Assembly (NCBI RefSeq): GCF_900112365.1
Contig: NZ_FOLQ01000009.1
Coordinates: 181,286-245,285 of the forward strand
Origin: Spirosoma endophyticum
Lineage (GTDB): Bacteria > Bacteroidota > Bacteroidia > Cytophagales > Spirosomataceae
DNA: 64,000 nucleotides
Direction: 5' to 3'
Part shown: positions 1 through 9,043 of the stretch, piece by piece
Numbering within the stretch: the first letter of the stretch is position 1
Layout: each line of letters begins with the position of its first letter
Program-made: the position numbers and the translations under genes
Notes under the pieces: generated by a model
The model's input: only the letters and a program-made list of their open reading frames with translations
What the model was told of the DNA's origin: nothing
Database searches by the model: none

Positions 1-1992
1 ATCCAAACCCTCGGCGGATTGGCGCTGGCTATCGGGATTCTAGTGGATGATGCAACGGTAACGATCGAGAATATTCACCGTAACGAAGAATTGGGCATGC
101 CGCTACGTCAGGCCATCTTGGAGGGCGCGCAACAGATTGCGACGCCAACACTCGTGTCGACACTGACAATCTGTATCGTGTTCACGTCGGTGCTGTTTCT
201 GGAAGGTCCCGCCCGGTTCCTGTTTGGCCCCCTGGCCGAAGCCGTCGTGTTTGCCATGCTGGCTTCTTATGTTCTTTCCCGAACACTGGTTCCGGCCCTG
301 GCTGACCTGATGCTACGGGGGGAAAAGCATGGAGCAGAGGGCATGGGGCATGGGGAAACGCCCCGCGTTACGCTCTACAGCCGATTTAATGCAGGTTTTG
401 AGCGTTTTCAGAATAAATACATTGGTGCACTGGAATGGGTTCTGGCGAATCGTAAGCTTGTCTTAGCCTTATTTTTGGGCGTTGTCATCTTTACCGGCGT
501 CCTGATTCCGTTTGTCGGTCGCGATTTCTTCCCACGGGTTGATGCCGGGCAGATCAAATTACACATGCGGGCACCGGGCGGCACGCGGCTCGAAGCATCG
601 GAGCAGATAGCCGCTAAAACCGCCGAGATTGTTCGGGAAGTAATTCCGGAAGAAGAAGTTGGTTCGATCATCAGTAACATCGGCCTGACCTCGGAGCGCT
701 ACAACTTTATTTTTACCGATAACTCTTCCGTTGGCGCGTCGGATGCCGAATTGCTGATTTCACTCAGTGAAGAGCGTTCGCATGCAACCGACGACTATGT
801 CCGTGAAATACGCGCTCGTTTGCGGGAAGAAATGCCGGACGTTACGTATTTTTTCCTGCCTGCCGACATTGTTAGCCAGATTCTGAACTTCGGTCTGACG
901 TCGGCCATTGACGTGCAGGTGTCGGGTTTCGACCGGGCCAATAACCTGAAGGTGGCCCGCGAAATGCGCGAAAAAATTGCTCAGATTCCGGGTGCTGTCG
1001 ATGTTCACCTGCATCAGGTGCTGGATGCTCCCGAGTTGTATCTGGATATTGACCGCGAACGGGCCGGACAACTGGGTCTGACCGAGCAGCGTGTCGCGAC
1101 GAATATGAATATTTCGTTGAGCGGTACGGGGCAAACCCGGCCGAACTTCTGGCCTGATCCAGCCACCGGATTCCCGTATCTGATTGCCGTACAGACGCCA
1201 CCGTACAAACTGGACTCCTACGAAAAACTGCTACGTACGCCCATCATACCGGGTCAGATTTCGCCCCAATTGTTAAGCAACGTAACGACGGTGAAACGCA
1301 CGACGACGCCTGTTATTATCAACCGGGTTAACACGCAACCGAGCTACGATGTGTATGCCTCCGTCGAGAAAACGGATTTGGGATCGGTAGCCAAGGCACT
1401 GGAAAAAATTAAAGCCGATTATAAAACGCAGCTTAAACCGGGTAATACCATTTCTATTCGGGGACAGGTTGAAAGTATGGAAAGTGCCTTCAATCGGCTG
1501 GGAATAGGCATCGTCTTTGCGGCTTTGCTGGTGTATCTGCTGATGGTTGTCAATTTCCAGTCGTTCCGCTATCCGTTTATTATCATTACGGCCTTGCCGG
1601 GTGCGTTGTGCGGTATGGTCTGGATGCTGTTTCTGACTGGTACAACCTTTAGTATTCCGTCGTTGATGGGAGCTATCATGAGTGTGGGCGTAGCGACGGC
1701 AAACAGTATTCTGCTGGTTAGTTTCGCGAAAGATCATCTGCCCGAAGTGGGGGGAAGTGCTTATGAAGCAGCGCTGGAAGCCGGTCGAACCCGGCTGCGT
1801 CCCATCCTGATGACGGCTATTGCCATGATCATCGGGATGTTGCCTATGTCGCTGGGATTGGGCGAAGGTGGCGAACAGAATGCTCCATTAGGTCGAGCTG
1901 TAATTGGTGGGTTGCTGCTGGCAACCTTCACTACGTTACTTTTTGTCCCCGTCGTGTTTAGTTATCTGGCCGGTAAAAAGAGAACAGCTTAA
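1..1992 (+). CDS. RND efflux transporter permease subunit (5' partial)
   Basis: Inner-membrane proton/drug antiporter subunit of a tripartite RND pump. The reading frame is open from base 1, so the N-terminal third is outside the window; the first in-window ATG/TTG codons are internal. The proton-relay pair appears at once as VDDATVTIEN (the two Asp codons at 46-51), equivalent to Asp407/408 of AcrB in TM4. A long periplasmic porter domain follows (about nt 500-1480). The C-terminal TM bundle then begins (nt 1500-1970) and includes GVATANSILLVSF. The sequence looks like the HAE1/hydrophobe class rather than a heavy-metal CzcA, but the substrate cannot be told. Adaptor and outer-membrane channel follow at 2326 and 3423, so this is one efflux operon interrupted only by a DUF952 gene 15 nt downstream. 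Confidence 0.93.
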   Translation: MQTLGGLALAIGILVDDATVTIENIHRNEELGMPLRQAILEGAQQIATPTLVSTLTICIVFTSVLFLEGPARFLFGPLAEAVVFAMLASYVLSRTLVPALADLMLRGEKHGAEGMGHGETPRVTLYSRFNAGFERFQNKYIGALEWVLANRKLVLALFLGVVIFTGVLIPFVGRDFFPRVDAGQIKLHMRAPGGTRLEASEQIAAKTAEIVREVIPEEEVGSIISNIGLTSERYNFIFTDNSSVGASDAELLISLSEERSHATDDYVREIRARLREEMPDVTYFFLPADIVSQILNFGLTSAIDVQVSGFDRANNLKVAREMREKIAQIPGAVDVHLHQVLDAPELYLDIDRERAGQLGLTEQRVATNMNISLSGTGQTRPNFWPDPATGFPYLIAVQTPPYKLDSYEKLLRTPIIPGQISPQLLSNVTTVKRTTTPVIINRVNTQPSYDVYASVEKTDLGSVAKALEKIKADYKTQLKPGNTISIRGQVESMESAFNRLGIGIVFAALLVYLLMVVNFQSFRYPFIIITALPGALCGMVWMLFLTGTTFSIPSLMGAIMSVGVATANSILLVSFAKDHLPEVGGSAYEAALEAGRTRLRPILMTAIAMIIGMLPMSLGLGEGGEQNAPLGRAVIGGLLLATFTTLLFVPVVFSYLAGKKRTA

Positions 1993-2006
1993 AAGAATTC
2001 AGGAAA

Positions 2007-2306
2007 ATGAATCTGATTTATCACATCGTTTCCGCAACAGACTGGGCGAAGCAGGAAAGCCAGCCGGATTATGAAGCGAGTAGTTTGCAGACCGAAGGAT
2101 TTATCCATCTGTCGACAAAAGAACAGGTTGATGGTGTGCTGAGCCGCTATTATCAGAACGTACCTGATTTGTTACTACTGCATGTTGACGTGGAGAAGCT
2201 GACGCAGGAATTACGCTACGAAACGGCCACGAACAATGACCAGTTTCCGCATCTGCACGGGCCGCTCAACAAAACCGCAGTAATAGCTATTGAAAAATTG
2301 AACTAA
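2007..2306 (+). CDS. DUF952 family protein
   Basis: A 99-residue soluble protein recognised as DUF952 by its opening YHIV, the central EGFIHLST segment and the C-terminal FPHLHGPLN. Family members are small cytosolic proteins of unproven function; some are compared with glutathione S-transferase-related or ADP-ribosyl-type folds, which I cannot verify here. It sits 15 nt after the efflux permease and 20 nt before the adaptor on the same strand, so it is almost certainly co-transcribed with the pump. Nothing in its sequence suggests a part in efflux, and it may simply be a passenger. No signal peptide or membrane segment is seen. The ATG at 2007 is the only sensible start. Confidence 0.85.
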   Translation: MNLIYHIVSATDWAKQESQPDYEASSLQTEGFIHLSTKEQVDGVLSRYYQNVPDLLLLHVDVEKLTQELRYETATNNDQFPHLHGPLNKTAVIAIEKLN

Positions 2307-2325
2307 TTGTCTTTTAAGTACTTAT

Positions 2326-3426
2326 ATGAAATTCTTTCGCATCACTATTCCACTGCTGGCACTGATCGCCGTCTTTGTGTTTTTCGGGGTACTGCCCCGC
2401 ATTCGCAACACGCAGGAATTGCAGGCGGCTGCCGAGCAGGAAAAAAATCGCGATCCAATCGTTAACACCGTGCGGCTGAAACACTCGTCGGACACGACGG
2501 GACTAACGCTGCCCGGTCAGATTCAACCGTATCGACAAACCCCCCTGTATGCTCGCACACAAGGCTTTCTGCGTCGGTGGTACGTCGATATTGGTGCTCA
2601 GGTAAAAGAGGGACAGGTTTTGGCGACCATCGATGTGCCCGAACTTGATCAGGATATTGCCCGAGCAAAAGCCGATCAGCAACTGGCTAAAACCAACCTT
2701 GAACGCTTGCAGAGCGTTCAGTTGCCGGGGGCCATTGCCAAACAGGATATCGATACCCGTCAATCTGGCGTGTCGGTCGCGCAGGCCAATCTCGGTCGAC
2801 TAGAAGCCTTGAAGGATTTGCAACAGATCCGGGCACCGTTCAGCGGAGTGATCACCAGCCGCACCGCCGAAAATGGTAATTTGGTATCGCCGGGAGCGGG
2901 GCAGCCTTTGTTTACGATCTCAGAGTTAGGCATGTTGCGGGTGTTCATCGACGTACCACAAACTTATTATCAATACATCAAGGTAGGCATGCCCGCTACG
3001 GTGACAATACCTGAGCTGAAAAACCGGACATTTGCCGGAAAGGTTGTGCGCACATCGGGTACGTTACGGAGCGATTCACGGACCTTATTAACCGAAGTCG
3101 CCATTCCGAACCCGAAGCGGGAGTTACCTTCGGGTTTGTATAGTCAGGTTAAGTTTGATATGATTGCTGCCAATTCGCCCATTCTGATTCCGGCCAACGC
3201 GTTGCAAATGACGCCACAAGGTGCGCAGGTCGTTGTTGTGGACGCCGATCAGCGGGTACGCTTTGTGCCCATCACACTCGGCCGCGATTATGGCATTACG
3301 CTCGAAGTCGCGAGTGGGTTAACCGGTCGGGAGCTTGTTATTACTAATCCAAACGACCGTCTGCGTGATGGTCAGAAAGTTCGGTTTCGGAAGTCCGTTG
3401 CTGAAAAAACCGTAGCGTTGCGATGA
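2326..3426 (+). CDS. RND efflux periplasmic adaptor (membrane fusion protein)
   Basis: A 366-residue adaptor that links the inner-membrane RND permease to the outer-membrane channel. Residues 1-22 form an uncleaved signal anchor or signal sequence (LALIAVFVFFGV). The two halves of the lipoyl domain flank a short alpha-hairpin: the first around GAQVKEGQVLATI, the second around IRAPFSGVIT. A beta-barrel and membrane-proximal domain follow to the C-terminus. The hairpin is short for the family. The gene overlaps the start of the downstream TolC-type gene by 4 nt (ATGA), which implies translational coupling. It belongs to the pump encoded from base 1; because the permease gene comes first, gene order is permease-adaptor-channel rather than the usual adaptor-first order. 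Confidence 0.92.
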   Translation: MKFFRITIPLLALIAVFVFFGVLPRIRNTQELQAAAEQEKNRDPIVNTVRLKHSSDTTGLTLPGQIQPYRQTPLYARTQGFLRRWYVDIGAQVKEGQVLATIDVPELDQDIARAKADQQLAKTNLERLQSVQLPGAIAKQDIDTRQSGVSVAQANLGRLEALKDLQQIRAPFSGVITSRTAENGNLVSPGAGQPLFTISELGMLRVFIDVPQTYYQYIKVGMPATVTIPELKNRTFAGKVVRTSGTLRSDSRTLLTEVAIPNPKRELPSGLYSQVKFDMIAANSPILIPANALQMTPQGAQVVVVDADQRVRFVPITLGRDYGITLEVASGLTGRELVITNPNDRLRDGQKVRFRKSVAEKTVALR

Positions 3427-4880
3427 ACAAATTTTTTAGTAGTGCTTTTTTAGTAAGTAGTCTAGTTTTTCAGGCAACGGCGCAAACCACGCCACTCAAC
3501 GCGCCGGGAGGTGCTGTAACGATTCAGCCACAGGCCCCAACTACCAACGCGGGGCCAGGGTCCAGCGCTGCGTCGACAGCCGTTGGGTATCCGAACGGCC
3601 AGGCGCCAGCTTTCACGATCAGCGGTTTCAAGCGCTTTGGTGATCCAACGCTTGAGTCTCTCCTTCAGTTAGGTCTGGATAATAGCCCGAACATCAAATC
3701 AGCGCTGAGTCGTCTGGAAGAAGCTCGGATTCGGGTCAAGATCGCGCAGTCATTTTTATCGCCGTCGTTGCGAAGTTCAGCGTTAATAACCACCCAAAGT
3801 TTGTCGGAGCGTCGGCCGCTCTCGGTGGCTAATCAGGCAGATTTATTGCCCCGGTTCCAGCTAAACACCTTTCAATTGCTGCCAATTGATGCCAGCTATG
3901 AGCTGGATTTATTCAAACGAATTCGCAACGGTATCGTTGTTGCGGACTTGCAAGCGCAGGCCAACGATGCCGATTATCAGTCGTTTCGTCTGAGTCTGGC
4001 CTCCGATATTGCCCGGACGTACATGCTTATCCGGGGCAATGATGCTGAGCAGGCCGTTTTTCGACGCAATATCCAATCGCGTGATACCACACTTGCTATT
4101 ATTCGTGAGCGCTTCCGTGTTGGGTTGATCAATCAGATCGACGTTCAGCGGGCCGAAACCGACTATGCCGGTCTACAGGTTACGCTGAAAGGGCTTGAAC
4201 GGGCACGTATCGAGTTGGTGAATGGACTGGCGCAATTATGTGGACAAGACCCAACGCAATTCTCGATTTCGTCGGGTACGTTGCCGACAGCTGTGCCCGT
4301 ATATCCGTATGCCAGTGTGTCACCGGAACAGATTCAGCGTCGCCCCGATTTATTGCAGTTCAGCCGACAGAATCAAATTGCAGCTGCCCAGGTAACGCTT
4401 CAGCAGTCCACTACGTTGCCACGTGTGACGCTGGTAGGATCTGGTGGAATTCTTTCCGGTAAGATTGGAAACTGGGTTACGCCCAGCGCTGCCACGTATA
4501 TTGTGGGTATTAATGCATCGGTTCCGCTCTATGAGGGGCACCGCGCTCGTCAGAACATCGCGCTTTCGAGGCAGTTCACGCAAACCAACCAGCAAACGTA
4601 TCAGCAGGCATTGCAGCTAGCGCAGCGTGATGCTGAAACCGCTCTGGATAACCTTACACTGTTGCGCCAGCAGATCGATCTGCAGGGGCAGACGCTGGCA
4701 CTGGCTCGTCGGACGGAGCAGTATAACCGCGAACTCTACATTCGGGGACTGGCTACGTATCTGGAAGTTCTTGATGCCCAACGAACGATTCTTACCACTG
4801 AGCAGCAATTAGTACAGCTCCGGAGTCAGGAAGTTCAATATGCAGTAGCCTTGTTACGGTCTGTGGGGGGCGACTACTAA
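3423..4880 (+). CDS. TolC/OprM-type outer-membrane efflux channel
   Basis: A 485-residue outer-membrane factor of the tripartite pump. A Sec signal peptide is visible (residues 1-21, ending ATAQ). There is no lipobox Cys near it, unlike NodT-type lipoproteins. A low-complexity Pro/Ala/Thr stretch (about 22-60) follows, then the repeated coiled-coil OEP halves. Typical OEP motifs include SYELDLFKRI, the junction RRPDLLQF and the second-half LYEGHRARQN. The ATG overlaps the stop of the adaptor by 4 nt. It would form the trimeric outer-membrane tunnel through which the RND permease expels substrate. The gene ends the operon; the next gene starts 105 nt later behind its own upstream region. Confidence 0.92.
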   Translation: MNKFFSSAFLVSSLVFQATAQTTPLNAPGGAVTIQPQAPTTNAGPGSSAASTAVGYPNGQAPAFTISGFKRFGDPTLESLLQLGLDNSPNIKSALSRLEEARIRVKIAQSFLSPSLRSSALITTQSLSERRPLSVANQADLLPRFQLNTFQLLPIDASYELDLFKRIRNGIVVADLQAQANDADYQSFRLSLASDIARTYMLIRGNDAEQAVFRRNIQSRDTTLAIIRERFRVGLINQIDVQRAETDYAGLQVTLKGLERARIELVNGLAQLCGQDPTQFSISSGTLPTAVPVYPYASVSPEQIQRRPDLLQFSRQNQIAAAQVTLQQSTTLPRVTLVGSGGILSGKIGNWVTPSAATYIVGINASVPLYEGHRARQNIALSRQFTQTNQQTYQQALQLAQRDAETALDNLTLLRQQIDLQGQTLALARRTEQYNRELYIRGLATYLEVLDAQRTILTTEQQLVQLRSQEVQYAVALLRSVGGDY

Positions 4881-4985
4881 AAAATTTGACAGAGAAAAGA
4901 AACCTATAAGTCGAAATCCTAAACTTTTCCAGCGTAAAACTGTAAGTTAGTGGCAACTTTGTTACAACATTACTATTAAGTACCA

Positions 4986-6056
4986 ATGAATCATACGTAT
5001 GTCATTATTATGGCGGGAGGAGTCGGAACACGGTTCTGGCCTTTCAGCCGGACGAGTTATCCTAAACAATTTCACGATGTACTTGGCACGGGCCGAACAT
5101 TGCTTCAGCAAACCGCCGATCGATTTGATGGCGTATGTCCCTCCGAAAATATATTTATCGTTACCAGTGCGCTTTACAAAGACCTCTGCCAGCAGCAACT
5201 TCCGCAACTGACAGACGATCAAATACTGTGTGAGCCCATTGCCCGAAATACCGCGCCCTGTATCGCCTACGCCTGTTACAAAATTGCGCAGCAAGACCCC
5301 GAAGCCAACATCGTAGTGGCTCCGGCTGATCACATTATTATAAAAGAAGAGGAGTTCAAACGTACCATTCAGTCGGCGCTGGATGCGACGAAAGAGCAGG
5401 ACATTCTGGTAACGCTCGGTATCCAGCCCAGCCGCCCGGATACGGGTTACGGCTACATTCAGTATATTCCTGAGTCGGAGAAAACGATCAAAAAAGTTAA
5501 GACCTTCACGGAAAAACCACACCTTGAGCTAGCTCAGCAGTTTGTAGAGAGTGGTGAATTCGTGTGGAATGCGGGTATTTTCGTCTGGAATGTCCAGTCT
5601 ATCATTAAAGCTTTTGAGGCTTATTTACCTGAAATTGCCGAGATTTTTGCCGAAGGAACGGGCAAGTATTATACCAGCCACGAGAAAGCATTTATTGACA
5701 GAGCTTATTCACTAACCAGCAGTGTGTCGATTGACAACGGGGTGATGGAAAAAGCCAAGAACGTCTATGTCGTGCTGAGTGATTTTGGATGGTCGGATTT
5801 AGGTACGTGGAAATCCCTCTATGAAGTGTCGGATAAGAACGACGATCTCAACGTGATTGACGGCCATATCATGTTGTATGATACCAAAAACTGTATTATC
5901 AAAACGCCGAAAGACCGTCTGGTGGTGGTTAATGGCTTAGACGGCTACATTGTCGCTGAATACGACAACGTATTGATGATTTGCCGCAAGGAAGAAGAGC
6001 AAAAGGTGAAAAACTTTGTTGCCGACGCTAAAGAGCGGGGCGCGGAGTTTGTTTAA
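4986..6056 (+). CDS. Mannose-1-phosphate guanylyltransferase
   Basis: Makes GDP-mannose from mannose-1-phosphate and GTP, supplying surface polysaccharide and glycoprotein synthesis. This 356-residue cytosolic enzyme shows the nucleotidyltransferase signature GGVGTRFWP (residues 11-19), the sugar-phosphate motif FTEKP and WNAGIFVWN. It is the short single-domain form: the C-terminal phosphomannose isomerase half found in bifunctional ManC/AlgA is absent. Several genes for glycan assembly lie 11-18 kb further on, but it is not in an operon with them. The downstream gap carries a long imperfect hairpin (6064-6143). The ATG at 4986 directly precedes the conserved N-terminal strand. Either manC or mpg would be acceptable names, so I leave the symbol blank. 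Confidence 0.93.
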   Translation: MNHTYVIIMAGGVGTRFWPFSRTSYPKQFHDVLGTGRTLLQQTADRFDGVCPSENIFIVTSALYKDLCQQQLPQLTDDQILCEPIARNTAPCIAYACYKIAQQDPEANIVVAPADHIIIKEEEFKRTIQSALDATKEQDILVTLGIQPSRPDTGYGYIQYIPESEKTIKKVKTFTEKPHLELAQQFVESGEFVWNAGIFVWNVQSIIKAFEAYLPEIAEIFAEGTGKYYTSHEKAFIDRAYSLTSSVSIDNGVMEKAKNVYVVLSDFGWSDLGTWKSLYEVSDKNDDLNVIDGHIMLYDTKNCIIKTPKDRLVVVNGLDGYIVAEYDNVLMICRKEEEQKVKNFVADAKERGAEFV

Positions 6057-6063
6057 ATAAGCT

Positions 6064-6143
6064 GTCAGGAGGTGGTCAGTAAGGTTAGGAAATAGTTAGT
6101 TATTGTTTGGCTACTTCCTGATCATACCTGACTACCTCCTGAC
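6064..6143 (+). terminator. Long imperfect hairpin after the guanylyltransferase gene
   Basis: Arms 6064-6079 and 6128-6143 are complementary over 16 positions with a single G-U pair. The inner segments 6088-6096 and 6111-6119 also pair with one wobble, giving an 80-nt extended hairpin. It lacks a clear downstream T-run, so it may be an intergenic repeat or a processing/stability element rather than a classical terminator. Confidence 0.5.
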
Positions 6144-6202
6144 CATATTATACAATGGCGGAAACACTCTGTTCGTTAGCTTTACGAACTGCTGATTAAT
6201 CT

Positions 6203-6736
6203 GTGAAAAAAGTTCTCTACTTAAGTCTGGTATTACTTCTGGCCAGTTTGCTCATTACATGTAAAGAAAAAAACGCCGATTTTTCGCCCGGCACCGTTGA
6301 CTCACGCCTTACTGGCTCGTGGCAGCTTTATGAACGCCGATTTTCCAAAGATTCGGTACTGTTCTCCTATATATCACAAAAAGATTCTACTCTTAATAAA
6401 GACTCCATTTACGTTGTAACGATTGATACGATACGCATCAGCCGTGATACGTCTTTCTACACCACAAAACGCTACCCGAGCGCCCCTCCCCAAACGTTGA
6501 CATTCGGCACTGACGGCACGCTAAGTCGCAGCGGTACCGAAATGACGTATTACGCTCCGATTAAATATTACCGGATCGATCCAACTTACCCCGACAGTCT
6601 ATTTATTAATTTTTTCATTAGTACGAACCGGGCAAATGTCCCCTTTCTGCAAGGCCTGGAGTTTAAAAAAGATACGTTATTGCTGAAGCCGTTTTGCGAG
6701 CAATACTGCTATTCTAAGTTTATCCGGGTTCGCTAA
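6203..6736 (+). CDS. Putative lipoprotein, lipocalin-like
   Basis: A 177-residue secreted protein of unknown function. It begins at a GTG codon and has a hydrophobic signal (residues 4-19) ending LLITC, a slightly irregular lipobox with Thr at -1, so Cys20 is probably the lipidated residue. The body holds several short beta-strand segments and the phrase SRLTGSWQLYER, reminiscent of Bacteroidota lipocalin-like proteins that start with a GxW motif. No enzyme motif is seen. It is flanked by independent genes: 146 nt after the guanylyltransferase and 68 nt before the beta-lactamase-like gene. I cannot assign a role. The GTG start is chosen because it places the signal peptide at the N-terminus. 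Confidence 0.7.
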   Translation: MKKVLYLSLVLLLASLLITCKEKNADFSPGTVDSRLTGSWQLYERRFSKDSVLFSYISQKDSTLNKDSIYVVTIDTIRISRDTSFYTTKRYPSAPPQTLTFGTDGTLSRSGTEMTYYAPIKYYRIDPTYPDSLFINFFISTNRANVPFLQGLEFKKDTLLLKPFCEQYCYSKFIRVR

Positions 6737-6804
6737 TTCGTTTGTAAAAGGCAGAAGAATAGCGTAATAATTAACCGTAATTTGATAAAATCAATACGTT
6801 AAGA

Positions 6805-7719
6805 ATGGTTCTGAAAAATACAACATTGACTACAGTCTTAATGGCTGTATGTGTCCTTTGCGCCTGGTCGCCGGTGCTCGCGCAATCTACACTGACACTG
6901 GATCAGTTGACTCAAAAAATCAATGCTGAACTAGCTAAACAGCCGGGTACCTTCGCTGTCGCCTTTCGGGATTTAACCACGGGTAAGGAACTACTGATTC
7001 GGGAGCGGGAGACATTTCATGCGGCCAGTACCATGAAAACACCCGTTATGATTGAAGTGTATAAGCAGGTCGCTCAGCATAAAATGGCCCTTGCTGATTC
7101 TATAACGATCACAACGGAGTTCAAAAGCATTGTCGATGGTAGTCCATACAGTTTGCGGGCTACGGATGATAGTGATACCAGTATTTACAAAGCCGTTGGA
7201 ACCAAGCGGACATTGGCCGCCTTAGTTTATGACATGATTATTGTGAGTAGCAACCTGGCTACGAACCTGGTAATCGAGCGCGTAGGTGCCCAGAACGTAA
7301 CAAAAACCATGCGCGACCTGGGCACAAAGGATATTCAGGTCCGGCGGGGTGTGGAAGACAACAAAGCGTTTGCGCAAGGGCTCAATAACACGACGACCGC
7401 TTATGACCTGATGGTAATTTTCGACAGGATTGCTACGGGAAAGGCGGTGAGTCCTGAAGCTTCGAAAGCGATGATTGCTACGTTGCTGGATCAGAAATTC
7501 AATACCGCCATTCCGGCAAAGCTCCCGAAAGACGTAAAAGTGGCGCATAAAACCGGCTCCGTAACTGGCGTTCGGCATGATTCGGGTATTGTTTTTCTGC
7601 CCGACGGTCGGAAGTATGTGCTGATTCTTCTGTCGAAAGATATTAAAGATGACAACGCTACGTTAGGTGTCATGGCAACGCTGTCAGAATGGATTTATCA
7701 GTATGTAATGCAGGGATAG
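6805..7719 (+). CDS. Class A beta-lactamase-like serine hydrolase
   Basis: A 304-residue exported protein of the beta-lactamase/transpeptidase-like superfamily. A Sec signal peptide occupies residues 1-27 (ending VLAQ). The catalytic STMK tetrad lies at 75-78, SSN at 148-150 in place of the SDN loop, and KTG at 249-251. The omega-loop segment reads RGVEDNKAFAQGLNN (from Arg181), so the usual ExxLN spacing with the deacylating Glu166 is not recognisable. By family knowledge, proteins with this layout may be penicillin-hydrolysing class A enzymes of the Bacteroidota branch or non-lactamase serine hydrolases; the altered loop makes me favour caution. It is not adjacent to the BlaR1/BlaI-like pair at 12-14.7 kb. 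A stem-loop overlaps its stop codon. Confidence 0.85.
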   Translation: MVLKNTTLTTVLMAVCVLCAWSPVLAQSTLTLDQLTQKINAELAKQPGTFAVAFRDLTTGKELLIRERETFHAASTMKTPVMIEVYKQVAQHKMALADSITITTEFKSIVDGSPYSLRATDDSDTSIYKAVGTKRTLAALVYDMIIVSSNLATNLVIERVGAQNVTKTMRDLGTKDIQVRRGVEDNKAFAQGLNNTTTAYDLMVIFDRIATGKAVSPEASKAMIATLLDQKFNTAIPAKLPKDVKVAHKTGSVTGVRHDSGIVFLPDGRKYVLILLSKDIKDDNATLGVMATLSEWIYQYVMQG

Positions 7720-7734
7720 GCACTTGCCTATCCC
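7713..7734 (+). terminator. Stem-loop overlapping the stop codon of the serine hydrolase gene
   Basis: Perfect 9-bp arms at 7713-7721 and 7726-7734 with a 4-nt loop; the stop codon lies inside the left arm. No T-run follows, so it could be a 3' end stabiliser or a weak terminator. Confidence 0.45.
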
Positions 7735-7873
7735 GACTATCCATAAAGCTTGACTAACGCCCGAACCGGAAATTTGCCAGCACCTTTTTGGAACGGGCAC
7801 TCTAAGTAAGTTTTTGCAGGTATCTGCGTTGCTAAAATTTGCGATAAGTTATCACTACGTTGTCTGCCAATCC

Positions 7874-8902
7874 TTACGGCGTAACACTGGTCCAGCCTTG
7901 CGCCCGAATTGGTGTTTGCTGACCAGCTTTGGTCGACAGCACGATTTGGGTTGGGTCAGCGGTGAGGTAGCCAATAGCCGTAATTCGGGCGTTGTTTGCC
8001 AGCTTCTCGTAGGCGTGCGGATTAACCGTAAATAGTAATTCGTAGTCCTCGCCCCCGTTCAGCGCAGCCGTAATGGGACTGATCTTAAACTCGTCGGCGG
8101 CCAGGAGCGTCTGGTCATCAACGGGAATATTTTCATCAAAAATTATGGCACCCGTGCCCGACTGGTGGCAAAGATGAAGCAGTTCAGACGCTAGCCCATC
8201 CGAAATGTCAATCATCGCCGTGGGTCGAACGCCAAGGTCACGCAACTCATGAACCATGTCGGTACGGGCGTCGGGACGTAGTTGGCGCTGCACCAGATAC
8301 GCCCGCTCTTCCGAAAGATTAGGCTGCATGTTCGGGTCAGCCAGAAACACTTGTTTCTCCCGTTCCAGTAATTGCAGGCCGAGATAAGCTGCACCCAGAT
8401 CGCCCGTTACGCAAATGACATCGTTAGGTTGCGCCGTATGTCGGTACGTAATCAGATCTTTTGGAACCTTGCCCAATACCGAAACGGAAATGATAAGTCC
8501 CGAACGAGAGGCTGTTGTATCGCCACCCACTAAATCCACATTATAGGCTGCACAAGCCGCCCGGATGCCCTCATACAACTCGTCAATGGCTTCAACCGGA
8601 AACCGGCTGCTCAGGCCTATGTTGACGGTTAGCTGAATGGGGAGCCCGTTCATGGCCGCAATGTCGGAGACGCCAAACGTAACCGCTTTATAGCCAAGGT
8701 GTTTCAGTGGTACGTAGGTCAAATCGAAATGAATGCCTTCTACAAGCATATCGGTAGACAGCAGTCCGTAATCGTCACCCCAGGTAAAAACGGCGGCATC
8801 ATCGCCGATACCCCGTATCGTTTCGATATGAGCGGGCGTAGGCGTCGCCTGCCGAATGCGCTCAATCAGGCCAATTTCGCCCAGTGTATTTAAATCAGTC
8901 AT
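7874..8902 (-). CDS. thiL: Thiamine-monophosphate kinase
   Basis: Phosphorylates thiamine monophosphate to thiamine pyrophosphate with ATP in the last step of cofactor synthesis. It is 342 residues, normal for ThiL, and cytosolic. The PurM/ThiL-type signatures are in order: GIGDDAAVF near residue 26, the metal/substrate segment STDMLVEGIHFDL near 50, VGGDTT around 122, and MIDISDGLASE in the C-terminal half. It stands alone, convergent with the beta-lactamase-like gene and separated from the next gene by a terminator at 8990-9016. No other thiamine genes are nearby. I looked for a TPP riboswitch in the 140 nt upstream and did not recognise one. The ATG at 8902 gives the canonical N-terminus. 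Confidence 0.95.
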   Translation of the reverse strand: MTDLNTLGEIGLIERIRQATPTPAHIETIRGIGDDAAVFTWGDDYGLLSTDMLVEGIHFDLTYVPLKHLGYKAVTFGVSDIAAMNGLPIQLTVNIGLSSRFPVEAIDELYEGIRAACAAYNVDLVGGDTTASRSGLIISVSVLGKVPKDLITYRHTAQPNDVICVTGDLGAAYLGLQLLEREKQVFLADPNMQPNLSEERAYLVQRQLRPDARTDMVHELRDLGVRPTAMIDISDGLASELLHLCHQSGTGAIIFDENIPVDDQTLLAADEFKISPITAALNGGEDYELLFTVNPHAYEKLANNARITAIGYLTADPTQIVLSTKAGQQTPIRAQGWTSVTP

Positions 8903-8989
8903 AGTGTTAAATCTAAACCTATAGGCCGGGCCCGCAATGGCAGACCGTGCCGAAGCGGTTTTGGAAACCTTATAGATTTGAACAAAAAA

Positions 8990-9016
8990 GCCGTTCCGCT
9001 TGATATACGGAACGGC
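8990..9016 (-). terminator. Rho-independent terminator of the 9.4-kb lipoprotein gene
   Basis: Perfect 9-bp arms (8990-8998 and 9008-9016) followed, reading the minus strand, by a run of six T. It lies 27 nt after the stop of the minus-strand lipoprotein gene and before thiL. Confidence 0.85.
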
Positions 9017-9043
9017 TTCATGCGGTAATTAGTTTGCAAAATC

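Noticed and set aside
1273..1737. Long minus-strand frame inside the RND permease gene
   Set aside because: It is a shadow of the strongly conserved plus-strand gene with no recognisable protein features, as are the other antisense frames in core genes.
8903..9043. TPP riboswitch before thiL
   Set aside because: No recognisable THI-box sequence; the structure there is the terminator of the upstream gene.
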